Origin: FEN-1279 sp964400285
Lineage (GTDB): Bacteria; Bacteroidota; Ignavibacteria; Tepidaquicellales; Tepidaquicellaceae
NCBI GenBank assembly: GCA_964400285.1
Contig: CAYNTK010000004.1
Coordinates: forward strand, 186,001 to 250,000
Direction: 5' to 3'
Length of the DNA stretch: 64,000 bases
Positions 44,690 through 53,531 of this stretch are shown here, piece by piece (within the stretch, counting starts at the first letter, position 1; every line of letters begins with the position of its first letter). Below the pieces are notes generated by a model. It saw only the letters and a program-made list of their open reading frames with translations. It ran no database searches and was not told the origin of the DNA. Position numbers and translations under genes: made by a program.

Positions 44690-45691
44690 ATGAAAGTCGG
44701 AGTTGTCGGTATAGGTTATTGGGGACCTAACATCGTTAGAAATTTCTTGAACAACCAAAATATAAAGTCGGTTACTGCTTGTGATTTCAATCCATCGAGA
44801 CTTGAATTTTTAAATCAAAAGTATCCTGAAGTGAAACTGTTCAACAATTACGATGAATTTCTTCAAAAAGATAATTACGATATCATTGCAATCTCAACTC
44901 CTGTTGATACGCACTATTATATGTCGAAAATGGCTCTGGAAAAAGGGGCTCACATTTGGGTAGAAAAGCCTTTTACCTCAAGTTCTAAACAAGCTCAGGA
45001 ACTTATAGATATTGCTGAAAAGAAAAATCTTAAAATCTTCGTTGACCATACTTTCGTTTATACTGGTGCAGTGCAGGTAATTAAAAATACGATTGAAAAA
45101 GGTGAGTTGGGTAATATAATTTATTTCGATTCTGTTAGAATAAATCTTGGATTATTCCAAAGTGATATTAATGTCATTTGGGACCTTTCTCCACACGATT
45201 TTTCTATTATGAATTATGTTATTAAAAAGAAAATGTCTGCCGTTACCGCAAACGGTATTGCAAATTACTATGGGCACGAAAACATTGCTCACATTTCTGT
45301 TTATTTTGATGATAATTGTTTTGCACATTTTCACGTTAATTGGACTTCTCCAGTTAAAATAAGAAAAACTATAATTGGTGGTACTAAAAAAATGCTTGTT
45401 TATGATGATATGGAAAATATTGAAAAAATTAAAATTTATGATAAAGGTATTGAAATAACGGAAAAACAGGGCATTTATGATGCTTTAGTTCAATATCGAA
45501 TGGGTGATATGTATTCTCCTAAAGTATCCCAAACCGAAGCTCTAACTGCTGCCGTATCGGAATTTATTGATGCTATTATAAACGATAGAATACCTTTAAC
45601 AAACGGTTATGATGGTTTAGAAGTTGTAAAAATTCTCGAAGCCGCTGATTTATCTATAAAACAAAGAGGAAAATTAATTTATATTAAATAA
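44690..45691 (+). CDS. Gfo/Idh/MocA-family sugar oxidoreductase (second copy)
   Basis: A 333-residue NAD(P)-dependent oxidoreductase: VGIGYWGPNIVRNF (Rossmann), VEKPFTS (catalytic Lys), VDHTFVYTGAV and WDLSPHDFSI. It is a paralogue of the enzyme at 22533-23504 and together with its neighbours belongs to the second amino-sugar module. A substrate of UDP-N-acetyl-glucosaminuronic acid type is plausible. Confidence 0.85.
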   Translation: MKVGVVGIGYWGPNIVRNFLNNQNIKSVTACDFNPSRLEFLNQKYPEVKLFNNYDEFLQKDNYDIIAISTPVDTHYYMSKMALEKGAHIWVEKPFTSSSKQAQELIDIAEKKNLKIFVDHTFVYTGAVQVIKNTIEKGELGNIIYFDSVRINLGLFQSDINVIWDLSPHDFSIMNYVIKKKMSAVTANGIANYYGHENIAHISVYFDDNCFAHFHVNWTSPVKIRKTIIGGTKKMLVYDDMENIEKIKIYDKGIEITEKQGIYDALVQYRMGDMYSPKVSQTEALTAAVSEFIDAIINDRIPLTNGYDGLEVVKILEAADLSIKQRGKLIYIK

Positions 45692-45702
45692 AATATTTTA
45701 TT

Positions 45703-46167
45703 TTGGAAAAGAAAAATATTGTTAATGTAAAACTTGGAAAAGATGTCAAAATCTTCGATTTTGTAAATCTATATGGTTGTTCGATTGATGATAACACAAA
45801 AATCGGAACTTTTGTTGAAATTCAAAAAAATGCTTTCATAGGTAAAAATTGTAAAATTTCTTCTCATACTTTCATTTGTGAAGGTGTTCATATTGAAGAT
45901 AATGTCTTTATTGGTCATAATGTTACGTTTATTAATGATAAATATCCTCGCTCTACGAATGAAGACGGTATAATGCAAAATGAAAATGATTGGAAAGTTA
46001 TTGAAACTTTCGTCAAGAAAGGTGCCTCTATTGGTTCATCTTCTACAATTATGTGTGGTGTTACTATAGGAGAAAATGCAATAGTTGGTGCTGGTTCGGT
46101 AGTTACCAAAAATGTTCCTCCAAACAGCATAGTTGCTGGTGTACCTGCAAAAATATTTAAGAAATAA
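45703..46167 (+). CDS. Hexapeptide N-acetyltransferase (WlbB/FdtC-like, second copy)
   Basis: A 154-residue beta-helix acyltransferase: repeats VKIFDFVNLYGCSIDDNTKI, CKISSHTFICEGVHIEDNVF, NDKYPRST and the terminal block AIVGAGSVVTKNVPPNSIVAGVPAK. It likely acetylates the amino sugar made by the preceding genes. It starts at TTG (45703), 11 bp after the previous stop; no ATG in frame matches the expected N-terminus. Confidence 0.85.
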   Translation: MEKKNIVNVKLGKDVKIFDFVNLYGCSIDDNTKIGTFVEIQKNAFIGKNCKISSHTFICEGVHIEDNVFIGHNVTFINDKYPRSTNEDGIMQNENDWKVIETFVKKGASIGSSSTIMCGVTIGENAIVGAGSVVTKNVPPNSIVAGVPAKIFKK

Positions 46168-46179
46168 TTAATTTCTATT

Positions 46180-47862
46180 TTGCCCAAAAATATTAACTTA
46201 AAAGTTCTAATAATTGCTACCGTTTTATGTCAAAGTCTATTTTCTCAAATAGAGTTAGTACCTATTTCTCATCCCGCTTATCAATTTCTGAAAAGAATGC
46301 AATTATCTGGTATTTTAAAAGATTATAACTCCTCGATTATCCCAATTTCTCGTTCGGAGGTTGCTTCATATATTAAACGTATTGATAATTCTGATATACT
46401 TTCGAATACTGATAAAAAGATCCTTGAGGATTTGAAAATTGAATTTGAATATGAATTAATAAATTCTCTAAAAAGTTCATCGAGTTTAATTGATAAGTTT
46501 GAAGGGAAATCTATTTTTGGAAATAAAACACAAAAATATATTTATTATTATAGTGATTCGAATGCAACTTTATTTTTTAATTTTATTGGTGATTTAAATT
46601 GGAAATCAAAAAATAGTGATTTGAATGATAATTCTATTTTATTAGGTGACTTAGGTTTGAATGTAAGAGGTTCACTCTTTAATAGAATTGGTTATTCGAT
46701 AGGATATTTAGGAGGTAAAAAATTATATGGAAATGAATCCGATAAAATTTTTGCTCTTGAAAATGACCCGATTTTAAAAACAAATCCCAAATTTATATAT
46801 GAAAATAATTATTTTGATTTCTATAATGGTCATTTTAGATATCAAACAAATAATAATTGGCTGTCGTTAACATTTGGTAGGGAAGCTTTAAACTTAGGAT
46901 TTGGTTATGTTGATAAATTATTTCTTTCTAACAATTCTGCCCCTTTTGATTTCTTAAATTTAGATATGCGTTATAAAAAAATCAGATATGCATTTATTTA
47001 TGGTTCGATAAAGGGTGATTCACTTGGTATCGATTTATTAAAATCTAAAAATATTGCTATACATAAATTAAATATAGATTTCTCCGATTTATTTAAAGTG
47101 GGATTTTTCGAGTCCGTTATTATGAGTAATAACCCTTTTAGCTTTGTCTATTTTAATCCGATTAGTTTTATCACCTCTGCGGATTTAAATACTGGTGCAA
47201 AAGAAACCAAAAAAAATAATACTTTAATGGGTTTTGATGTTGAAATTAATCCTATCCGTAATTTTTCGTTTCAAGGTTCACTTTTAATCGATGATATTAA
47301 TTTTTCCACTATGTTTAAAAGTGATTCTTCATCTAACGATAACAAATTCGGATATCAAGTCGGAACTATGTGGACAAATGCTTTCTCTTTACAAAATTTA
47401 ACTTTTATATTAGAATATACTCGTCTTAACCCCTTCGTTTATTCTCATCGCTCTAATAAAGATACTTATACAAATTGGAATTTATCTTTAGGTCATCTTT
47501 TACCTCCAAATTCTGATGAAATTGCTTTAAAACTTATTTATGATATCTCAAATAGATTGAAAATCAATTTTCTTTATCAATTTCAACGCTCTGCTCAAGG
47601 AATATATTATGATTCTATCGCTAAAAAGATAATTAATTATGGTGGAAACATAAATAGAGGTGATGGTGATTATTCTTTCAATAATAGATTTTTGCTCGGT
47701 GATAGAATTAATAGAAATTTATTTACTGCATCTTTGTCTTTTGAACCAATTAAACAATATTTTTTAGAAATTCAATTTAAATATATAAAAAATAACTTAT
47801 TATATTTATCTCGAGAAGATTCAGATTTGTATTTTTATACAAATTTAAAGGTAAAATTATAA
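46180..47862 (+). CDS. Wzi-like outer-membrane capsule-assembly barrel
   Basis: A 560-residue protein with a signal peptide (NLKVLIIATVLCQSLFSQ) and a periplasmic helical start (HPAYQFLKRMQLSGILKDYN, then SEVASYIKRID), followed by a long barrel with about 18 strands and a terminal YTNLKVKL strand. This is the arrangement of the capsule assembly protein Wzi family, which anchors or organises capsule on the surface. The start is TTG at 46180. As the last gene of the polysaccharide locus it suggests the product is surface-attached. Confidence 0.72.
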   Translation: MPKNINLKVLIIATVLCQSLFSQIELVPISHPAYQFLKRMQLSGILKDYNSSIIPISRSEVASYIKRIDNSDILSNTDKKILEDLKIEFEYELINSLKSSSSLIDKFEGKSIFGNKTQKYIYYYSDSNATLFFNFIGDLNWKSKNSDLNDNSILLGDLGLNVRGSLFNRIGYSIGYLGGKKLYGNESDKIFALENDPILKTNPKFIYENNYFDFYNGHFRYQTNNNWLSLTFGREALNLGFGYVDKLFLSNNSAPFDFLNLDMRYKKIRYAFIYGSIKGDSLGIDLLKSKNIAIHKLNIDFSDLFKVGFFESVIMSNNPFSFVYFNPISFITSADLNTGAKETKKNNTLMGFDVEINPIRNFSFQGSLLIDDINFSTMFKSDSSSNDNKFGYQVGTMWTNAFSLQNLTFILEYTRLNPFVYSHRSNKDTYTNWNLSLGHLLPPNSDEIALKLIYDISNRLKINFLYQFQRSAQGIYYDSIAKKIINYGGNINRGDGDYSFNNRFLLGDRINRNLFTASLSFEPIKQYFLEIQFKYIKNNLLYLSREDSDLYFYTNLKVKL

Positions 47863-47928
47863 GTAATTTTGTAAATCTTGATTTTTTTTAAAAAAAAAGT
47901 TAACTTATAATATTAAATAATTCTGGAT

Positions 47929-48663
47929 ATGAAAAAAATAATAATATTAATTTTTATTATTGGTATATCATTTTATCTCATCCCCTCTGTTAGTGCACAG
48001 GGATTTACACCCCCTATAGTAACATTAGGATTCTCATTAGATGGAAATTTTGCTACTAATGATGCTCATGGAACAAATTTCACGACTGACCAAAATGTTT
48101 ACGGAATGATTTGGGGAAGAGGTTTATCTGTTTATTCAAAATTTGGTTTAGGAATTCGAAGAAATCATAGAATTACTGTCTCTGCTACTTTTAACCAAAT
48201 GACAAACAGGGAAGCTGCAAGTATTCCTTTCTTTGTTTTCATTCCTAAAAGTAATGAAGAAAAATATACTGACAATAAAATTTTATCTGGAGCTTTAGGT
48301 TATGAGTATGCTTTTAATCCAAGATGCAAAAGTAAACAGTATCTTGGATTTGCCGCAACTTTTAATTACATTACTGCTGGTGATGGTTCTTTTATTAAAT
48401 TCGACCCGGCATTCCGAATTGGTGCACAAATTACAACTGGTTATGAGTTCGTTATAGATAAAAATTTTAAATATGGTTTAACAGTCGGATTAAAATACAA
48501 TCTCGAAAATATTATTGGAAGGTCAAATGGTAAATTAGGTGTTGATTTGAATGATGGCCCTGACGAACCTGGTCCTACTTATTGGAGAAGAATTGGTATC
48601 TTAAGTATTAATTTAGGATTTAATTTCTATACTGGTGTCCAGCCTTATAGAGGTATAAAATAG
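47929..48663 (+). CDS. Outer-membrane beta-barrel protein of unknown function
   Basis: A 244-residue protein with a signal peptide (MKKIIILIFIIGISFYLIPSVSAQ, cleavage after AQ) and a barrel-like mature part of about eight to ten strands (for example FGLGIRRNHRITVSATFNQM, TGYEFVIDKNFKYGLTVGLK). No family was recognised beyond a generic outer-membrane barrel domain. It is separated by 66 bp from the Wzi-like gene and followed by a strong terminator, so it ends the transcription unit. Confidence 0.65.
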   Translation: MKKIIILIFIIGISFYLIPSVSAQGFTPPIVTLGFSLDGNFATNDAHGTNFTTDQNVYGMIWGRGLSVYSKFGLGIRRNHRITVSATFNQMTNREAASIPFFVFIPKSNEEKYTDNKILSGALGYEYAFNPRCKSKQYLGFAATFNYITAGDGSFIKFDPAFRIGAQITTGYEFVIDKNFKYGLTVGLKYNLENIIGRSNGKLGVDLNDGPDEPGPTYWRRIGILSINLGFNFYTGVQPYRGIK

Positions 48664-48688
48664 TTTCTTTTTTATTTTAAAAAATTTG

Positions 48689-48718
48689 AAAATCCTGTTA
48701 TTAATTTAACAGGATTTT
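48689..48718. terminator. Bidirectional Rho-independent terminator
   Basis: AAAATCCTGTTA (48689-48700) and TAACAGGATTTT (48707-48718) form a perfect 12-bp stem with a 6-nt loop, flanked by T-runs in the plus direction and shorter ones in the minus direction. It separates the plus-strand surface locus from the minus-strand metH-like gene, whose stop codon is at its edge. Confidence 0.92.
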
Positions 48719-50452
48719 TTATTTTATAAAAAAATATTTCGCTTCGGGATGATGGCAGATTATTGCATTTGTTGATTGCTCTGGCACCATTTGCCATTCT
48801 TCAGTTAAACTCACGCCTATTCTTTCTGGCTTTAAAATTTCAAAAAGTATTTTGTTGTCTTCGAGATTAGGACAAGCAGGATAACCAAAAGAATATCTCG
48901 AACCTTGATATCCTTGTTGAAATATTTTTTTAACATTACTCGAATCTTTATTATCTATACCAAGCTCCTTCCTTATTATTTTATGCCAATACTCTGCTAA
49001 TGCTTCTGTTGTTTCAACTGATAATCCATGGAAATAAAGGTATTCCTGATATTTATTTTGATTATATAATTCTTGCGAATATTCCGATGCTTTTTTTCCT
49101 ACAGTCACAATTTGTAGCGGGATAACATCGTATGTCCCAGATTCTATAGATTTAAAAAAATCACTAATACATAAATGTTTTTCAGTTCTTTGTCTTGGAA
49201 ATGAAAATCTTGTCCATTCTTCAAGTAAATCTTTCTCTGAATTTTCAAAATCATAACTTTCCCATACATCGTATAGTTTTTCAGAGCTAATATTTTTGGG
49301 TCTATAAATTATTAAATCATTACCATTTGATTGACATGGAAAATAACCATATATAACTTTTGGAATTAAGAGCTTTTCTCTTTTTGCTTTTAGCTTTAAG
49401 TCGTTAAAGACAGGTATAATTTCATTTTTAATAAGTTCATTATATTCTTCATCAGGTTTTGTTCTGTCTTTATATACATTCCAACTCCCTCTAAATAGTG
49501 CTACTTCATTAATATATTCATACACTTTGTCGATAGGTATATTCTCGACAATTTTACTCCCCCAAAATGGCGGTTTCGGAACAGTGTTGTTAGAATTTAT
49601 TTTCGACTTTAATATTTGTTTCTCTTCATTATTTATAATACTTTCTTTATCTTTTAATCTATTATCCGTGTAAATCTTTAGTTTTGGTCTTTCACCTTTC
49701 TTTTTATATTCGAGTATAAATTCCATATATTTCAATCCGTCGAACGCGTCGTTTGCATAATATACATCACCCTTATACATAGTTCTCAAATCACCTTCTA
49801 CAAACCTTCTGTTTAAAGCTGCTCCGCCTAATACAACTGGGTATTCATAACCACGTTCGTTCATAAGCTCGAGGTTCTCTTTCATTATTGTCGTTGATTT
49901 TACAAGCAAACCACTCATCCCTATTACGTCTGCATTGTGCTCTTTATATGCATTTAAAATATTTTCGAGAGGACATTTTATACCAAGATTAATAACTTTG
50001 TAACCGTTATTAGTCAATATTATATCTACTAAGTTTTTGCCTATATCGTGGACATCGCCTTTTACAGTCGCTAAAACCATTACACCCTTTGACGAATCGC
50101 CTTCGACTCTTTCCATATACGGCTCTAAATAACTTACTGCTGTTTTCATACATTCCGCAGATTGTAATACAAAAGGTAATTGCATTTGTCCTGAACCAAA
50201 TAAATCTCCAACAACTTTCATCCCTTCAAGTAGAATATTATTAATAATATCGAGTGGTGAATATTTTTTTAAAGCGGTATTTAAATCTTTTTCAATTCCA
50301 ATCTTATCTCCATCTATTATTCTGTTTTTCAAAACCTCTTCAATCGTAATATCTTTCTTCTCTTTTTCTTTTACAATATTCTCCGTCTTGTCTTTCGAAT
50401 AATAAGACATAAGCTCTTTTAATGGGTCATATATACATTTACCTTTTTCCAT
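48719..50452 (-). CDS. metH: C-terminal-only cobalamin-dependent methionine synthase
   Basis: A 577-residue protein matching only the second half of MetH (full length about 1,200). A four-helix cap (about 55-115) precedes the B12-binding Rossmann domain with the cobalt-ligand motif GDVHDIGKNL (about 133-142) and GMSGLLVKSTTIM. The reactivation domain (about 300-577) carries RYSFGYPACPNLED and SLTEEWQMVPEQST for S-adenosylmethionine binding. The homocysteine- and methyltetrahydrofolate-binding modules are absent, and no gene for them lies upstream; a glutathione peroxidase is there instead. They are either encoded elsewhere (a split enzyme) or lost. Confidence 0.88.
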   Translation of the reverse strand: MEKGKCIYDPLKELMSYYSKDKTENIVKEKEKKDITIEEVLKNRIIDGDKIGIEKDLNTALKKYSPLDIINNILLEGMKVVGDLFGSGQMQLPFVLQSAECMKTAVSYLEPYMERVEGDSSKGVMVLATVKGDVHDIGKNLVDIILTNNGYKVINLGIKCPLENILNAYKEHNADVIGMSGLLVKSTTIMKENLELMNERGYEYPVVLGGAALNRRFVEGDLRTMYKGDVYYANDAFDGLKYMEFILEYKKKGERPKLKIYTDNRLKDKESIINNEEKQILKSKINSNNTVPKPPFWGSKIVENIPIDKVYEYINEVALFRGSWNVYKDRTKPDEEYNELIKNEIIPVFNDLKLKAKREKLLIPKVIYGYFPCQSNGNDLIIYRPKNISSEKLYDVWESYDFENSEKDLLEEWTRFSFPRQRTEKHLCISDFFKSIESGTYDVIPLQIVTVGKKASEYSQELYNQNKYQEYLYFHGLSVETTEALAEYWHKIIRKELGIDNKDSSNVKKIFQQGYQGSRYSFGYPACPNLEDNKILFEILKPERIGVSLTEEWQMVPEQSTNAIICHHPEAKYFFIK

Positions 50453-50466
50453 ACCTGTTCAGTAAT

Positions 50467-51054
50467 TTACTTTTCAAGTTCTTTCTCTATGGATAAAAAT
50501 AATTCTTCGTTTTCAGGTGTAATTTTACTCTTAAATCTTTTTACAACATTTCCATTTTTGTCTATTATAAATTTTTCGAAGTTCCAGCTTATATCTCCTG
50601 AAGGTTCAAAATTAATTAATTTAGAATATAACGGACTTTTTTCTTCTCCAAGAACTTTTATCTTATCAAATAATTGGAATGTAACATTATAATTAATTGA
50701 ACAAAAACTTTTAATCTCTTCATTACTGCCCGGTTCCTGTAGGCCAAAATCATTACATGGAAATGCAAGTATCTCAAACCCTTTACTTTTATACTTTTCA
50801 TATAATTTTTGCAATCCTTCATATTGTTTTGTATATCCGCATTTTGAAGCAACGTTAACGATTAATAATACCTTTCCTTTGTATTCTGATAATGGTTTCT
50901 CAACACCTTCGATTGTTTTAACTGTAATATCTAATATGTTAATTGTATCTCTATTTATCATTTTTACTATCTCATTTTCATTTTTAGTATCAGAAATATT
51001 TTTACAGTATATATTATTTATTGCTAAAAATATTATAAATATTATTATTTTCAT
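50467..51054 (-). CDS. Exported glutathione peroxidase-family protein
   Basis: A 195-residue peroxidase with an N-terminal signal segment (MKIIIFIIFLAINNIYC), so it acts in the periplasm. The thioredoxin-fold core has NVASKCGYTKQYEGLQ (catalytic Cys, not selenocysteine), AFPCNDFGLQEPGS and WNFEKFIIDKNGNV (Trp-Asn of the catalytic tetrad). Cys-type enzymes of this group normally use thioredoxin-like donors; the TlpA-like protein at 15517-16749 is one conceivable reductant. It lies 14 bp upstream of the metH-like gene. Confidence 0.9.
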   Translation of the reverse strand: MKIIIFIIFLAINNIYCKNISDTKNENEIVKMINRDTINILDITVKTIEGVEKPLSEYKGKVLLIVNVASKCGYTKQYEGLQKLYEKYKSKGFEILAFPCNDFGLQEPGSNEEIKSFCSINYNVTFQLFDKIKVLGEEKSPLYSKLINFEPSGDISWNFEKFIIDKNGNVVKRFKSKITPENEELFLSIEKELEK

Positions 51055-51107
51055 TTGATTTTTTTATATAAAAAAACAAACTATTTTATAAAAAAAATCC
51101 GTAAACT

Positions 51108-53525
51108 TTATTTTATATATTTCACTCTTATTTTATGAACAGTAAATAAAAGCAAAGAACTTATTAGACTTACACTTATTATTATCCCCCAATGCTCTGG
51201 ATTTATTTGCTCTATTTCATAAAATATTTTTAATAAATATATAAACATTAAAGGAATTTTCGTCGTCGCAAGAAATATATAAATTGCAATTAACAAAATG
51301 CCATATAAAAAATAAATTATATTTTTTTCTCTTGTCTCTAATGCTACAATAATAAAGTTCATAACGGATATAAATATTATTATTGTTACCATAACCATAT
51401 CTAATTCCGAATTTTTTGAATTATGGTCTCGTGATGCAATATAATAGCCAATATATCCTCCTGCAATTATAAATGCTGACGAAATGCTTACGAATGAAAA
51501 AGTATCTGTCATAAAGTTTAAACATTTACCTACATTCTTGTTTCTCATAGTTATAATTAAAGCAGGTAATCCAATTGCAAATACATTTAATAGTGATACT
51601 CTTCTTGGAGTTAATGGAAAATCGAGCATAAATATTAATGATAGAAGACTTAAATATATTACAAGAAAATTTTTTGTTAAAAAAAGTTTTGCAACCGAAT
51701 TTACAGTATTAACGATTTTATTCCCTTCATCAAAAATCTCAGGTAATAGTGAAAATTTATTTTTAAGTAATATTATATCGGCAACCTCTTTTGTTATAGC
51801 ACTGCCTTCTTCCATCGCAATCCCCATATCCGATTTTTTTATCGCTGGTAAATCATTTACACCATCTCCTATCATTGCTGTATATATTTTTTCCTTCTTA
51901 AGGGTTGTTATAATCTTAAGCTTATGTTCTGGCTTTAATCTTGCAAACACCTGTTTAGTCATCACAATTTCTTTAAACTCTTCTTCCGATAACTCTTCAA
52001 GTTCATTTCCAGATACTATCTGCTCTATTGATGTTTGCCATCCAATCTCATTTAAAATAGCCATTATAGCTTCTCCAGAGTCTCCCGAAAGAATCTTAAA
52101 TCCTATTCCGTTTTTATTAAATAAATCCAATGCTTCATATACATCTTTCCTTATAGTATCTGTTATTGATGTTATACATATTGGCTCAATATCTAATGCA
52201 TTAAGTTTGCTTTGTGCTTCCTTAACTGAGCTTATATTCTTAACTTTCCCGAAAAGTAAATTCCTATATATTTTTAGTCCTTTGTTATTGTATTCTTCAA
52301 ATGCTTTTTCTTTATATTCATCTTTTAATTTTTCGGTCAATATATCAAATGCACCAAGTATATAAAAATCGGATGTTTCTTTTATCTTTAATTTCAGTAT
52401 GCTTAATTTATTTGTTGAATTAAAAGGTAATTCTTCCAAGCTTTCTGCTTTCTTATAATGCTCGAATTGATCAAGTGCCATAATAGTTGCATTTTTATCG
52501 CTTGAATTATGTGAATACGTTCCAAGTAATAGTTTAATTTCCTCATCGGGAATATTATTTAAACTTGTGAAAGAATGTATTTTTAGTTTATTTTCTGTCA
52601 GTGTTCCTGTCTTATCCATACATACTACGTTAACATTCGAAAATGATTCTATTGCATTAAGCTTTTGAACTATAGCCCCAATTTTACTGATGCGATATAT
52701 CCCTACTGCAAATGTAACGGATGTCATTAATACTAAACCCTGTGGAACAAGAGAAATTAGTATCGTAGCAATTTTTCTTATAAAATCGATAAATTCGATG
52801 TTATGTTTCGTATTCCATACAATTATTTCCGCTAATGTCAATATTAATGCAAAACCAAATAATATTTTTAAAATCAAATTTATCTTTCTTTGTAATGGTG
52901 ATAAGGTAAGATTCATCTTCTTTGCTAAAGTGGTAACCGAATTTGCATAACTTTTATCTCCTACTTTTTCGGCTCTGTATATTCCATTCCCTGATACGCA
53001 AAAACTTCCAGAGAGTACTTGGTCTCCTATTGATTTTTCGACTGGTATTGACTCTCCCGTTAACAAAGATTCATCTATCTCGAGAATTTTCTCTTTTACT
53101 ACAACACCGTCAACTACTATTTGGTCTCCTCTATTTACTATTATTAAGTCATCTACAACTATATCGGATACATCTATATGAAATGTATGACCTCCTCTTA
53201 TTACATTTATCCTTTTCTTCAAAAGTAGATTTACCTTATCAAGTGCTTTTTTTGCTTTAATCTCTTGATATACAGCAATAAATGTATTCGTAAATGCTAT
53301 TATTAAAATTCCAATCGAATCTAATAATAATCTCTCATCATTATTTCTGAAATAAAAAAATAATACAAATGCAATGATGCCAAATATAATATAGTTGAAT
53401 AGTGAAAAGATATTGCTGACAAAAATCTCATTTATCGTTTTTGTCTTTGGCTTTGATGAGTGATTACTTAATCCTTTATCGAGCCTTTCTTTTACTTCTT
53501 CCGATGTTAGTCCTGTTAACTCCAA
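51108..53525 (-). CDS. P-type cation-transporting ATPase (CtpE-like)
   Basis: An 805-residue P-type ATPase: actuator motif LTGESIPVEKS, phosphorylation site DKTGTLTENK, GDGVNDLPAIKKSDMGIAM hinge, and eight to ten membrane helices including EIIVWN and VPQGLVLMTSVTFAVG in helix 4. The N-terminus GLTSEEVKERLDKGLSNHSS and overall pattern resemble actinobacterial CtpE and Firmicutes homologues, implicated in calcium or magnesium transport. No heavy-metal CXXC site is visible. The ion specificity is inferred only. Confidence 0.85.
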   Translation of the reverse strand: MELTGLTSEEVKERLDKGLSNHSSKPKTKTINEIFVSNIFSLFNYIIFGIIAFVLFFYFRNNDERLLLDSIGILIIAFTNTFIAVYQEIKAKKALDKVNLLLKKRINVIRGGHTFHIDVSDIVVDDLIIVNRGDQIVVDGVVVKEKILEIDESLLTGESIPVEKSIGDQVLSGSFCVSGNGIYRAEKVGDKSYANSVTTLAKKMNLTLSPLQRKINLILKILFGFALILTLAEIIVWNTKHNIEFIDFIRKIATILISLVPQGLVLMTSVTFAVGIYRISKIGAIVQKLNAIESFSNVNVVCMDKTGTLTENKLKIHSFTSLNNIPDEEIKLLLGTYSHNSSDKNATIMALDQFEHYKKAESLEELPFNSTNKLSILKLKIKETSDFYILGAFDILTEKLKDEYKEKAFEEYNNKGLKIYRNLLFGKVKNISSVKEAQSKLNALDIEPICITSITDTIRKDVYEALDLFNKNGIGFKILSGDSGEAIMAILNEIGWQTSIEQIVSGNELEELSEEEFKEIVMTKQVFARLKPEHKLKIITTLKKEKIYTAMIGDGVNDLPAIKKSDMGIAMEEGSAITKEVADIILLKNKFSLLPEIFDEGNKIVNTVNSVAKLFLTKNFLVIYLSLLSLIFMLDFPLTPRRVSLLNVFAIGLPALIITMRNKNVGKCLNFMTDTFSFVSISSAFIIAGGYIGYYIASRDHNSKNSELDMVMVTIIIFISVMNFIIVALETREKNIIYFLYGILLIAIYIFLATTKIPLMFIYLLKIFYEIEQINPEHWGIIISVSLISSLLLFTVHKIRVKYIK

Positions 53526-53531
53526 TGCTTC

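Noticed and set aside
51484..52365. Long plus-strand frame (293 codons) opposite the P-type ATPase
   Set aside because: The minus strand encodes a complete ATPase with all catalytic motifs; the plus frame is a hydrophobic shadow with no family similarity.
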